A DNA stretch of 34,618 bases from an uncultured Neomegalonema sp. (GCA_938034615.1 CALHLW010000040.1:1-34618), one strand, 5' to 3'; shown: positions 25,331-33,220, counted from the stretch's first letter. Translations and numbers: made by a program. The notes: generated by a model from the letters alone, not told the origin.

Positions 25331-25449
25331 CCCCACCCTCGGTCCCTCCCCGTGAAGGACGGGGAGGGAGGCGATATCCGCGCGACCGGTACGATAGGAC
25401 TCCCTCCCCGTTTACGGGGAGGGCTGGGGGCTGTGCCCGCAGGGTGGGG
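25331..25449. repeat. REP-like palindromic element between gor and the spermidine synthase-like gene
   Basis: Two GC-rich hairpins share the core CCCTCCCCGT/ACGGGGAGGG. The first has a perfect 11-bp stem (25343-25353 with 25359-25369); the second has a 9-bp stem (25402-25410 with 25415-25423) and a TTTA loop. They are enclosed by CCCCACCCT (25331-25339) and its inverse AGGGTGGGG (25441-25449). This nested layout is typical of mobile intergenic palindromes. Downstream of gor, it may also act as a terminator or mRNA 3' stabiliser. Confidence 0.65.
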
Positions 25450-25475
25450 CGCGCCGCAGGCGCGTTCGATATCGT

Positions 25476-26834
25476 TCACCCCTCCGCGACCGGCTCGCGC
25501 ATCGTGACCAGCTCTTCCGCGCTCGTTGGATGCACCGCCATGGTTCGGTCGAAATCGGCTTTGGTCGCGCCCATCTTCACGGCAATCGCTGCGCATTGGA
25601 TCATCTCGCCCGCATGGTGGCCGACGATATGGACGCCGAGCACCTTGTCGCTGGCCTTGTCCACGACGATCTTCATCAGCGTCTTCTCCTCGCGTCCGGG
25701 CAAGGTATGGATCATCGCGCGGAAGGTACTGCGATAGATCGCGACGTCATGGTCTTCGCGCGCATCCTCCTCGGTCATGCCGATGATGCCGATTTCCGGC
25801 TGGGTAAAGACGGCGGTAGCGATCAGCTCATGGTCCGGGCTGGTGGGATTGTCGTTGAACACCGTCTCGACAAATGCCATCCCCTCGCGGATAGCCACGG
25901 GGGTCAGCTGCACCCGATCGGTCACATCGCCGATGGCATAGACCGACGGCACATTGGTCCGGGAATAGGCATCGACCTCGATGGCCCCACCCTTGCTCAT
26001 CGCGATCTCGGTCTCCTCCAGTCCGAGATCGTTGGTATTCGGTCGCCGACCCGTCGCCGCCAGCACGGTATCCACTGTCAGCGTACTGCCATCATCGAAG
26101 GTCACGAGCTTGCGCCCGCCCGATTCCTCGATCTTCACGGGGTTGATACCGAGCCGCACATCGATGCCCTTATGCTCCAGCGCCTCGATCAGATGCGCGC
26201 GCACATCCCCGTCATAGCCACGCAGCAGGGTCGAGCGGTTCGACACCGTGACTTTCGTGCCCAGACCATGAAAGACGCAGGCAAACTCAAGCGAGATATA
26301 CCCGCCCCCGATACAGAGGACGCTCTCGGGCTGCGTTTCGATATCGAAGATATCGTCCGACACGATGGCATGGTCCACGCCCTCGAAGGATGGCAGGGCG
26401 GGTCGCCCCCCCGTCGCGATCAGGATGGTCTTGGCGCTGATCCGTTTGCCATCGGCCAGTTCAACCGTATGTCCGTCGATCAGGCGCGCGCGTTGGTCGA
26501 ACATCTCCACGCCAGACCCGTTCAGCATCTTGCGATAGATGCCCTCCAGCCGGTCGATCTCGGTGTCGCGCGCCTTCTTCATCGCGCCCCATTCGAAGCT
26601 TGGCTCCGCAACGCTCCAGCCATAGCCCCGCGCATCCTCGAACATCTCGGAATAGGCGGATGCATAGACCATCAGCTTCTTCGGAACGCAGCCCCGGATG
26701 ACGCAAGTACCGCCGTAGCGGCTCTCCTCCGCGATGGCGACCTTCTTGCCCATCCCCGCCGAGACCCGCGCGGCCCGCACCCCGCCCGAGCCCGCACCGA
26801 TGACGAAGAGGTCGTAATCATAGCTCTGGGACAT
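25476..26834 (-). CDS. gor: Glutathione-disulfide reductase
   Basis: 452 residues. It reduces oxidised glutathione with NADPH in the cytoplasm. The FAD motif is FVIGAGSGGVRAAR (10-23). The redox-active disulfide is C44 and C49 in GGTCVIRGCVPKK. The NADPH-binding domain begins near VLCIGGGYISLEFACVF, and the catalytic His-Glu pair lies in the C-terminal VHPTSAEE. The enzyme is complete. It lies 68 bases downstream of rpiA in the same direction and is probably transcribed with it; both link to NADPH and pentose phosphate metabolism. A weak AGAGAT precedes the ATG. Confidence 0.95.
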   Translation of the reverse strand: MSQSYDYDLFVIGAGSGGVRAARVSAGMGKKVAIAEESRYGGTCVIRGCVPKKLMVYASAYSEMFEDARGYGWSVAEPSFEWGAMKKARDTEIDRLEGIYRKMLNGSGVEMFDQRARLIDGHTVELADGKRISAKTILIATGGRPALPSFEGVDHAIVSDDIFDIETQPESVLCIGGGYISLEFACVFHGLGTKVTVSNRSTLLRGYDGDVRAHLIEALEHKGIDVRLGINPVKIEESGGRKLVTFDDGSTLTVDTVLAATGRRPNTNDLGLEETEIAMSKGGAIEVDAYSRTNVPSVYAIGDVTDRVQLTPVAIREGMAFVETVFNDNPTSPDHELIATAVFTQPEIGIIGMTEEDAREDHDVAIYRSTFRAMIHTLPGREEKTLMKIVVDKASDKVLGVHIVGHHAGEMIQCAAIAVKMGATKADFDRTMAVHPTSAEELVTMREPVAEG

Positions 26835-26902
26835 GGCGGATCTCTTTCGCTGGATATGAATTCACCCCGATGTAATCCACCAAACGCGCCAGCGCCAGCC
26901 GG

Positions 26903-27595
26903 TCAGGCGCGCAAGACCTCGTGAGCCGTGCCATCCGCCGAGCCGATCAGAGCGCGGGAGGTCATGTTCAGAAACAGGCCATGCTCCACGACGCCGGGGA
27001 TGGCGTTCAGGGCGCTAGCAAGAGCGGGGGCGTCTTCGATCCGGCCCATCCGGCAGTCGATCACGTAATTACCCTCATCCGTCAGGACCGGCGCTCCCCG
27101 ACGCTCCAGCGGCACATCCCCCACGACTTCCGCAATCCGCCGCATCGTCGTTTCCCAGCCCAGCGTGGCAATCTCCACCGGCAGCGGAAAAGCGCCCAGC
27201 ACCGGCACCAGCTTGCTCTCATCCGCGATGATGACCAGCGTATCCGAGGCGGCGGCGACAATCTTTTCGATCAGGTGACACCCGCCCCCGCCCTTGATGA
27301 GGTCGAGTTTCGGGTCGATCTCGTCGGCACCGTCCACAGTCATGTCGAGCCGGTCGAAATCATCGAGCGGGCGCAGGGGGATGCCACATTCCAGCGCGAG
27401 CGTTTCCGTCCGCTTCGAGCTCGCGGCGCAGGTGATATCGAGATTTTCCTGCGACATTCGCTCGCTCAGCAGGCGCACGAACCAGTCGGCGGTCGAGCCG
27501 GACCCCAGCCCCAGCGCCATCCCGCCCTGCACATGGCCAAGCGCCATGGCAGCGGCGGTTTTCTTGCCCAATTCGGCTCCTGTGGGTTCGGTCAT
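26903..27595 (-). CDS. rpiA: Ribose-5-phosphate isomerase A
   Basis: 230 residues, the normal RpiA length. It interconverts ribose 5-phosphate and ribulose 5-phosphate in the pentose phosphate pathway. The substrate loop LGLGSGSTADWFV is near 28-40. The catalytic blocks are MTVDGADEIDP and LIKGGGGCHLIEKIVA near 86-114. AGGA lies about 8 bases before the ATG. It is followed by gor on the same strand. Upstream is a short palindromic repeat that separates it from the YceI-cytochrome gene. Confidence 0.95.
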   Translation of the reverse strand: MTEPTGAELGKKTAAAMALGHVQGGMALGLGSGSTADWFVRLLSERMSQENLDITCAASSKRTETLALECGIPLRPLDDFDRLDMTVDGADEIDPKLDLIKGGGGCHLIEKIVAAASDTLVIIADESKLVPVLGAFPLPVEIATLGWETTMRRIAEVVGDVPLERRGAPVLTDEGNYVIDCRMGRIEDAPALASALNAIPGVVEHGLFLNMTSRALIGSADGTAHEVLRA

Positions 27596-27609
27596 AGCAG
27601 TCCTGCCGT

Positions 27610-27674
27610 GTCATGCCCGCGAAGGCGGGCATCTGTTTACAGTCGAGAGAGATTCCCGCCTGCGCGAGAATGAC
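27610..27674. repeat. 65-bp palindromic intergenic repeat, MITE/REP-like
   Basis: The element is bounded by GTCAT (27610-27614) and its inverse ATGAC (27670-27674). It contains two hairpins: ATGCCCGC/GCGGGCAT (27613-27620 with 27625-27632, perfect) and ATTCCCGC/GCGAGAAT (27652-27659 with 27664-27671, one mismatch). It resembles widespread intergenic repeats with CCCGC-GAAGG-CGGG arms seen in many Proteobacteria. It lies between the YceI-cytochrome c gene and rpiA. Confidence 0.7.
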
Positions 27675-27686
27675 GAGCAGGGCGCC

Positions 27687-28670
27687 TTACTTTGCCTCTT
27701 CCGCCAGATACGCGATCACATCCGCGACCTGCTCTTCCTTGCGCAGGCCGCCGAAGGCCATCTTGTTACCCGGCATGTATTTCTTCGGATTGGCCAGATA
27801 TCCGGCGAGGGTTTCGGCATTCCAGGTCAGATCGGCCCCGGCCATGGCCTTGGAATACTTGAAGCCGTCCACGCTGCCCGAGGCGCGCCCGATAATGCCG
27901 ACCAGATGCGGCCCGACCTTGTTCTTTTCCTTATCGACGACGTGGCAGGCCTTGCACTTGCGGAAGACTTTCTTGCCCTTCTTGGCATCGCCACCGGAGA
28001 CGGCAGCGACCTTCTCTTCCTTGGGTTCGTCTTTCTTCACCATCGCCGCCGCCGCGACCTTTTCGGCGCTGCTGCCCTTGGGGGCGCTCTTGTCGAAGAC
28101 GAGGCGCATGGTGACGGGGGCGACGCGAGTGATCCCCGGCAGCTTGGCAAGCTCCATCAGCTTGTCGATCCCGCCGTCGAGGCCCAGTTCTTCCATGGTG
28201 AGCATGATCATGCCGTCCGTCGAGACCATGGCGCGCTCGTCGCTGAGGCGCGTGACGACCATCGCCGTTTCGATGGGCACGTCCTTGCCCGCGAAGGTCA
28301 GCGTGCCTTCCACATCCACCACCGACATTTCGCCGGGTTTCAGTGCATCAAGTGCACCCGCATCCACCTGCGCCGTGATGGTCGCGGTCGGGTTATCCTT
28401 CCCGAAGACATGCTCGACCATCCGCTCGTTGCGGATATCGATATAGGTCTCGACCGATGCCAGATCGATCTCGACCGTCACGACACCCTCATCACTGACC
28501 GAGCCGGACAGATTGCCGAAGGTGTTCACCTCTCCGATCTTGTCTTTCTTGATCGACCCGTAGTGTAGCGCCGATCCCTCGCCCGACAGCGTCCAGCTAT
28601 CGGCATGGGCGGCGAGCGGGGCGGCGACGAGGGCCGTTATCAGGGCGAGCATGTGGGTGATACGGGTCAT
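27687..28670 (-). CDS. YceI-like domain fused to a class I cytochrome c
   Basis: 327 residues. A signal peptide (1-23, ending AAHA) is followed by a YceI-like lipocalin-type domain (about 24-193: SWTLSGEGSALHYGSIKKDK onward). A lysine- and alanine-rich linker (about 195-225) leads to a class I c-type cytochrome (about 226-325). The haem site is CKACH at 239-243, with Met304 in YMPGNKMAF as probable sixth ligand. The protein is periplasmic. YceI proteins bind isoprenoids or other lipids, and family knowledge suggests the fusion may join quinone-like ligand binding to electron transfer. The start at 28670 has GAGGAAA about 6 bases upstream. It lies 20 bases after the aminotransferase stop on the same strand. 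Confidence 0.88.
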   Translation of the reverse strand: MTRITHMLALITALVAAPLAAHADSWTLSGEGSALHYGSIKKDKIGEVNTFGNLSGSVSDEGVVTVEIDLASVETYIDIRNERMVEHVFGKDNPTATITAQVDAGALDALKPGEMSVVDVEGTLTFAGKDVPIETAMVVTRLSDERAMVSTDGMIMLTMEELGLDGGIDKLMELAKLPGITRVAPVTMRLVFDKSAPKGSSAEKVAAAAMVKKDEPKEEKVAAVSGGDAKKGKKVFRKCKACHVVDKEKNKVGPHLVGIIGRASGSVDGFKYSKAMAGADLTWNAETLAGYLANPKKYMPGNKMAFGGLRKEEQVADVIAYLAEEAK

Positions 28671-28690
28671 TGGTGTTTCCTCTGGAATGT

Positions 28691-30070
28691 TCAGGCTGTC
28701 AGGGCCGCATGGGCCGAGTCCAGCCCCCGTTCGATGGCGTCGAAAATCTCGTCGATCTCGTCTTCCGTGACGATCATCGGCGGGCAGATACCGAGGGCAT
28801 CCCCCGGCAGGGCACGGCACATTACCCCCTGCTCCGCGACGTGGGTGTAAAGCGTCGGCGCGGCCTTGGCGGCGGGCGGGAATGGCTCCCTCGTTTCCTT
28901 GTCCGCTACCAGTTCGATGGCCCCGATCAGCCCGACGCCGCGCGCCTGTCCGACCATCGGATGCTCGCCGAGCGCCGCCAGACGCTTGGCGAAATGCGGC
29001 TCGACCGCGCGCACATGGCCGAGCATGTCGCGTTCCTCATAGATACGCAGCGTCTCCAGCGCGACCGCTGTGCAGACCGGATGCCCGCCATAGGTCATCC
29101 CGACGCCGAATACGCCGTTCTTGGGGCTATGGGCCGCGATCACCTGGTAGATCGCCTCGCTCATCAGCGTCGCGCCGATGGGAAGATAGGCCGATGACAA
29201 CTGCTTGGCACAGGTCATCATGTCGGGTTGGACCCCGACCGTCTCAGACCCCCAGAAATTGCCGGTGCGGCAGAACCCGTTCACCACCTCGTCGCAGATC
29301 AGCAGCACATCGTGCTTGCGGCAGATTTCTGCCACGGCGGGCCAGTAATTCTCGGGCGGCGGGATGATCCCGCCTGCGGCCATGACCGGCTCACCGATGA
29401 AGGCGGCGATGGTGTCGGCCCCTTCCGCCACGATCAGGTTTTCGACTTCCTGCGCCAGCCGCGCGCCGAACTCGGTCTCCGATTCCCCGGCCTCGGCGTA
29501 GCGGTAATGGTGCGGGCAGGTGACGCGCAGGAAGCGGTCGTTGACCGGCAGGTCGAAATCGTTCTGCTTGTAAGGCAGCGCGGTCAGTGACCCGGCGGCG
29601 ATGGTCGTGCCATGATAGCCTCGGTCGCGCCCGATGAACTTCTTCTTTTCGGGCCGTCCCAGCGCGTTATTGTAGTTCCAGACGATCTGGATCGCCGCTT
29701 CGATTGCTTCGGACCCCGAATTGACGAAGAAGGCGCGGGTGATGCTGTCCGGGGCCAGCCGCGTCAGCGTCTCTGCCAGTTCAATCGCCGTGGGGTGCGA
29801 GCGGTGCGAGAAGACATGGCTGAAAGACAGGGTCTTCATCGCCTCGGTGGCCACCTTCACCAGCCGATCCTCACCGAACCCCAACCCCGTGCACCACAGC
29901 CCCGCGACCCCGTCGATGAAGCTGCGCCCATCCGCATCGTAGAGCCGGATACCCTCTGCTCGCTCGATGATATGCGGCCCCTTCTCGGCATGGGCGTCGA
30001 GGTCGGTGTAGGGATGCAGCAGAGTCGCCTTGTCGATGGCGTCGAGAGAGTTGGGATTATGGACGTTCAT
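28691..30070 (-). CDS. Class III (omega) aminotransferase, PLP-dependent
   Basis: 459 residues. Typical class III landmarks are FIDGVAGLWCTGLG, FFVNSGSEAIEAAIQIVWNY, GYHGTTIAAGSLTALP, LLICDEVVNGFCRTG and MTCAKQLSSAYLPIGA. The last holds the PLP lysine. It transfers an amino group from an amine or omega-amino acid to pyruvate or 2-oxoglutarate; the substrate cannot be read from sequence. Polyamine, taurine and beta-alanine types are all plausible. The ATG at 30070 has AAGGACC upstream. It probably forms a transcript with the YceI-cytochrome gene, but the two functions have no obvious link. Confidence 0.92.
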   Translation of the reverse strand: MNVHNPNSLDAIDKATLLHPYTDLDAHAEKGPHIIERAEGIRLYDADGRSFIDGVAGLWCTGLGFGEDRLVKVATEAMKTLSFSHVFSHRSHPTAIELAETLTRLAPDSITRAFFVNSGSEAIEAAIQIVWNYNNALGRPEKKKFIGRDRGYHGTTIAAGSLTALPYKQNDFDLPVNDRFLRVTCPHHYRYAEAGESETEFGARLAQEVENLIVAEGADTIAAFIGEPVMAAGGIIPPPENYWPAVAEICRKHDVLLICDEVVNGFCRTGNFWGSETVGVQPDMMTCAKQLSSAYLPIGATLMSEAIYQVIAAHSPKNGVFGVGMTYGGHPVCTAVALETLRIYEERDMLGHVRAVEPHFAKRLAALGEHPMVGQARGVGLIGAIELVADKETREPFPPAAKAAPTLYTHVAEQGVMCRALPGDALGICPPMIVTEDEIDEIFDAIERGLDSAHAALTA

Positions 30071-30151
30071 GGCATCGGTCCTTGATAGGTACTCAGGCGA
30101 CCATGACGCCACGGCCCCCGAGTAGCAAGGCGGGTTTCACAATGCGGGCGG

Positions 30152-30826
30152 CTACCAGAAGCGCAGCTTGTCCATGAGGCCGCCCAGCAATCCTGGCTTT
30201 GCCGCCGGTTCGCTCCCGGCGGGGGCATCGGCGACGGCCCCGGTCGCCTTGGCCAGATGACGCAGCCAGTCCTTCGCTTCCGGCGAGTTCCATTTCGCCT
30301 CACCCGTCAGCCGACCGATCTCGCGCCCGTCCGGCCCGAGGATGGCGGTCACGGGCAGACCGAGAATACCCATCTGCCGCGACAGATTGGCCTTAGGGTC
30401 GGAATAGGCGGGCAGGTCGAGTCCCTCGCCTTCCAGATACCCTGCCGCCTTGTTGCGCCCGCCCTTGTCGAGCGAGATTGTCACGACCCGCACGCCGTCG
30501 CTGGCAAGATCAACCTTCAGGTCTTCGAAATAGGGCAGTTCCTTGCGGCAGGGTGGACACCATGTCGCCCAGAAATTCACGACGCTCAGGGTGCCGTCGA
30601 AGGCAGACAGATCGACGTCCTTTTCCTCGGGATCGAGAAAGGTCTTGTCGCGAAACGGGCGTGGCCCGTCATGCAGAACGAAGCCTTTCATGTCTTCGGG
30701 GATCATCTCCGCCACGGTCGCGCGCTCGCTCTCGTTCAGCATCGACGGCGAGGGATTGTCGGCAAGGGCCATCGCGCCGTATAGGAGCATCGTTGCTGCG
30801 GCGAGCGTTCCGGTCAGGGCGTGCAT
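30152..30826 (-). CDS. TlpA-like exported thioredoxin-fold protein
   Basis: 224 residues. A signal peptide or anchor (1-22) is followed by a thioredoxin-like domain with the active site WCPPC (C90 and C93) in NFWATWCPPCRKELPYF. ILGLPVTAILGPDG carries the conserved cis-proline. The domain ends near 195, with a Pro/Ala-rich tail to 224. It is predicted to be a periplasmic reductant for cytochrome c maturation or disulfide reduction. It is divergent from argH with only 33 bases between starts, so promoters must overlap with coding sequence. Proximity to the cytochrome fusion is suggestive only. Confidence 0.93.
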   Translation of the reverse strand: MHALTGTLAAATMLLYGAMALADNPSPSMLNESERATVAEMIPEDMKGFVLHDGPRPFRDKTFLDPEEKDVDLSAFDGTLSVVNFWATWCPPCRKELPYFEDLKVDLASDGVRVVTISLDKGGRNKAAGYLEGEGLDLPAYSDPKANLSRQMGILGLPVTAILGPDGREIGRLTGEAKWNSPEAKDWLRHLAKATGAVADAPAGSEPAAKPGLLGGLMDKLRFW

Positions 30827-30859
30827 GTCGGGGCCTCTCTCGAAGGATAGGACGTTACC

Positions 30860-32245
30860 ATGGCCGATGATAAAGCCCCGGAGCAGGCGAATTCAATGTG
30901 GGGTGGCCGGTTCGCGGATCGTCCCGACGCGATCATGGAGGAAATCAACGCCTCCATCGGCTTCGACCGTCGGCTGGCATCGCAGGATATCCGCGGTTCT
31001 CAGGCTCATGCGGCGATGCTGGCGGCGGTCGGGATTATCTCGGATGACGATCATCGCGCCATATCACAAGGGCTTGAGGAGATCGGCGCGGAGATCGCGA
31101 GCGGCGACTTCGTCTTCCGCCGCGATCTCGAAGACATTCACATGAACATCGAGAATCGCCTGCGTGAGAAGATCGGGGATGCAGCGGGGCGGTTGCACAC
31201 GGCGCGCTCGCGTAACGATCAGGTCGCGCTCGATTTCCGGCTGTGGGTCAAGGAGCAGTGCGTTGAGGCCGAAGCGGCGCTCGGGCGGCTGATCTCAGCG
31301 CTGCTGGCGCAAGCCGAGAGCGGGACCGAGACCGTGATGCCGGGGTTTACCCATCTGCAAGTCGCCCAGCCCGTGACCTGGGGCCATCACATGATGGCCT
31401 ATGTCGAGATGTTCCGGCGGGATCGCTCGCGCTTTGCCGATGCCCGCGCGCGGATGGACGAATGTCCGCTGGGCGCGGCGGCGCTGGCCGGGACCGGCTT
31501 TCCCATCGACCGTGATATGACCGCCAAGGCGCTGGGCTTCGCGCGGCCCACGGCGAACAGCATCGACAGCGTCTCGGCCCGCGATTTCGCGCTGGAGTTT
31601 CTGTCGGCGGCGTCGATCTGCGCCACGCATCTGTCGCGGCTGTCGGAGGAAATCGTGATCTGGTCCTCGGCCCAGTTCGATTTCATCACCCTGTCGGATA
31701 AGTTCACCACCGGCTCCTCGATCATGCCGCAGAAGAAGAACCCCGATGCGGCGGAGCTGACCCGCGCCAAAGTGGGCCGGATCGTCGGCTCGCTCATCAC
31801 CCTGATGACCGTGATGAAGGGCCTGCCGCTGGCCTATTCCAAGGACATGCAGGAAGACAAGGAGCCGGTCTTCGACGCCGCAGACGCCTTGGCACTGGCG
31901 CTTGCCGCCATGACCGGCATGGTCGCCGACATGCAACCCAACGTAGCCCGCCTGCGCGAAGCCGCAGCCCAAGGCTTCTCCACCGCCACCGACCTCGCCG
32001 ACTGGCTCGTCCGTGAGTTGGGAATGCCTTTCCGCGATGCTCATCATGTCACCGGTTCGCTGGTGAAGATGGCGGAGGACAAGGGCTGCGATCTGGCCGA
32101 TCTGTCGCTGGACGCGATGCAGTCGGTGGAGGGGCGCATTACGGAGGCCGTCTACGATGTATTGACGGTGGAAGCCTCGGTTCGCTCGCGGGTCAGTTAT
32201 GGGGGGGCGGCTCCGGTAAAGGTGGCGGAGCAGGTGGCAAGATAA
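30860..32245 (+). CDS. argH: Argininosuccinate lyase, with a probably replaced 3' end
   Basis: 461 residues. It cleaves argininosuccinate to arginine and fumarate, the last step of arginine synthesis. Family motifs include [31 protein letters not shown] and the signature [18 protein letters not shown]. Length and ends are normal. From about 32015 to the stop the sequence has a second, diverged copy at 32983-33216. In this stretch the codons of the intact gene turn noticeably less GC-rich at third positions (CAT, GCT, GGT, GTA, TTG), unlike the preceding part (GCC, ACC, CTC). This suggests that the tail came with the ccdAB segment. A 6-bp hairpin (CTGCGG/CCGCAG, 32261-32277) follows the stop, without a T run. 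Confidence 0.95.
   Translation: MADDKAPEQANSMWGGRFADRPDAIMEEINASIGFDRRLASQDIRGSQAHAAMLAAVGIISDDDHRAISQGLEEIGAEIASGDFVFRRDLEDIHMNIENRLREKIGDAAGRLHTARSRNDQVALDFRLWVKEQCVEAEAALGRLISALLAQAESGTETVMPGFTHLQVAQPVTWGHHMMAYVEMFRRDRSRFADARARMDECPLGAAALAGTGFPIDRDMTAKALGFARPTANSIDSVSARDFALEFLSAASICATHLSRLSEEIVIWSSAQFDFITLSDKFTTGSSIMPQKKNPDAAELTRAKVGRIVGSLITLMTVMKGLPLAYSKDMQEDKEPVFDAADALALALAAMTGMVADMQPNVARLREAAAQGFSTATDLADWLVRELGMPFRDAHHVTGSLVKMAEDKGCDLADLSLDAMQSVEGRITEAVYDVLTVEASVRSRVSYGGAAPVKVAEQVAR
32015..32245 (+). repeat. First copy of the duplicated argH 3' end (968-base offset)
   Basis: This stretch aligns without gaps to 32983-33185. Shared identical blocks include GAGTTGGGAATG (32015-32026 and 32983-32994) and a 35-base block at 32183-32217 and 33151-33185, each exactly 968 bases apart. 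Differences before the last few codons are mostly silent. The copies flank ccdAB. Confidence 0.9.
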
Positions 32246-32323
32246 ACCGCCATCGTCAGCCTGCGGCGCGACCGCAGTACCCATTTCGCAACCCGTATGG
32301 GGTGGCGAGAAGGGCATCGCTTG

Positions 32324-32362
32324 TTGCACCGTGCAGCTCTACTGTGCATGATCGATGCACAG
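32324..32362 (+). promoter_or_regulatory. Promoter and overlapping operator of ccdAB
   Basis: A perfect dyad CTGTGCAT (32342-32349) and ATGCACAG (32355-32362), separated by 5 bases, lies 14 bases before the ccdA start. A smaller palindrome TGCACCGTGCA (32325-32335) shares the GTGCA core. A TTGCAC -35 (32324-32329) and CATGAT -10 (32347-32352), 17 bases apart, overlap both. This is the expected arrangement for autoregulation by the CcdA-CcdB complex. Confidence 0.6.
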
Positions 32363-32376
32363 AAAGCAGGTGCAAT

Positions 32377-32622
32377 ATGAGAGCAACCGAGAAAACCCGC
32401 GTGACCCTGACCCTCGATAAAGAGGCAGTAGATAGCGCGAAGGCTCAGGGGTTGAACCTGTCTGCCATAGCCAGCGATGCGATATGCAGTGCCGCACGGC
32501 AAAGCGAGCGCGACGCATGGATCGCCGAGAACACCCCGATCATTGCCGCGCAGGATGAATGGCTCGACAAGAACGGGCATCCGTTCGCGGGTGCGGTCGC
32601 GGGGCCATTCGGCAAGGCCTGA
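32377..32622 (+). CDS. ccdA: CcdA-like antitoxin
   Basis: 81 residues. The N-terminal part (about 5-45) is ribbon-helix-helix-like, with TRVTLTLDKEAVDSAKAQGL as the strand and first helix and NLSAIASDAI following. The C-terminal part (about 46-81), with RDAWIAENTPIIAAQDEWLDK, matches the extended toxin-wrapping segment of CcdA. It should repress its own promoter through the dyad just upstream and neutralise the downstream toxin. AGCAGG precedes the ATG. The gene ends 5 bases before ccdB. Its position inside a duplicated argH segment marks it as acquired. Confidence 0.85.
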   Translation: MRATEKTRVTLTLDKEAVDSAKAQGLNLSAIASDAICSAARQSERDAWIAENTPIIAAQDEWLDKNGHPFAGAVAGPFGKA

Positions 32623-32627
32623 AACGG

Positions 32628-32912
32628 ATGAACCAATTCGACGTGATCGACGTGCAGGGAAGCCGGGGCGTCGTCGTGGAGTCGCATCTTCTGGCACCGG
32701 ATAGAACCGTTGTCGCAATACCCTTGATGACGCAGTATCCAGCAGCAAGATTGCTCAATCCGACGATCCCGGTCGAGGGAATACACTACATTCTCGCAAC
32801 CCGGCTGATCGCCGCGATACCGAAGGGATTGGCAAAACGGACCGGCGAAAACGTCACCGAATGCCGTGATGACATCATCCGGGCAATCGACGTCATGATC
32901 TCCGGGGTTTGA
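32628..32912 (+). CDS. ccdB: CcdB-family toxin
   Basis: 94 residues, close to the 101 of F-plasmid CcdB. The order MNQFDVIDV, VVAIPLMTQYPAARLLNPTI and DDIIRAIDVMISGV follows the CcdB fold. CcdB poisons DNA gyrase. In F CcdB the last residues Trp-Gly-Ile contact gyrase; here the end is Ser-Gly-Val, so the tryptophan is missing. This may mean altered strength or a different target, and similar ends occur in other chromosomal relatives as far as I recall. It forms an operon with the antitoxin. A weak 6-bp stem (32929-32934 with 32943-32948) follows the gene. Confidence 0.85.
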   Translation: MNQFDVIDVQGSRGVVVESHLLAPDRTVVAIPLMTQYPAARLLNPTIPVEGIHYILATRLIAAIPKGLAKRTGENVTECRDDIIRAIDVMISGV

Positions 32913-32970
32913 TGGGTGCCGTCAAAGTGAGGCTGCGGCCAAAGCCTCTCGTTCTAACGGAAATGACCAA

Positions 32971-33216
32971 TAGCTGGTGCGCGAGTTGGGAATGTCCTTC
33001 CGCGACGCCCACCACGTCACCGGCGCGCTGGTGAAGATGGCGGAAGACAATGGCTGCGATCTGGCCGACCTGTCGCTGGAGGCGATGCAGTCGGTGGAGG
33101 GGCGCATTACGGAGGCGGTGTACGATGTGCTGACCGTGGAAGCGTCGGTGCGCTCGCGGGTCAGTTATGGGGGGGCGGCTCCGGTGAGGATGGCGGAGAT
33201 GACCGCTCGGCAGTGA
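32971..33216 (+). pseudogene. Remnant of the argH 3' end (second, displaced copy)
   Basis: This encodes about 79 residues that match the argininosuccinate lyase C-terminus: [20 protein letters not shown] onward, ending in its own stop at 33216. There is no ribosome-binding site or proper start, and the rest of argH is absent, so it cannot make an enzyme. By my count it differs from the argH tail in about 17 silent codons and only four amino acids before the last few residues. It was thus a functional argH tail until recently. Its codons are more GC-rich than those of the intact tail, so it may be the original resident end. Confidence 0.9.
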
Positions 33217-33220
33217 CGCG

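Noticed and set aside
25331-25449. CRISPR-like repeats
   Set aside because: There are only two hairpins in mirrored arrangement, not regularly spaced direct repeats with unique spacers.
25530-26924. Long open frame on the plus strand opposite gor and the end of rpiA
   Set aside because: It is a shadow of high-GC codon bias. Gor on the minus strand has all its motifs, while the plus-strand frame has no recognisable domain and runs through two genes.
32971-33216. Independent small gene encoding an argH-like C-terminal protein
   Set aside because: It lacks a ribosome-binding site and a start codon of its own and matches only the end of argH, so it is treated as a pseudogene remnant.
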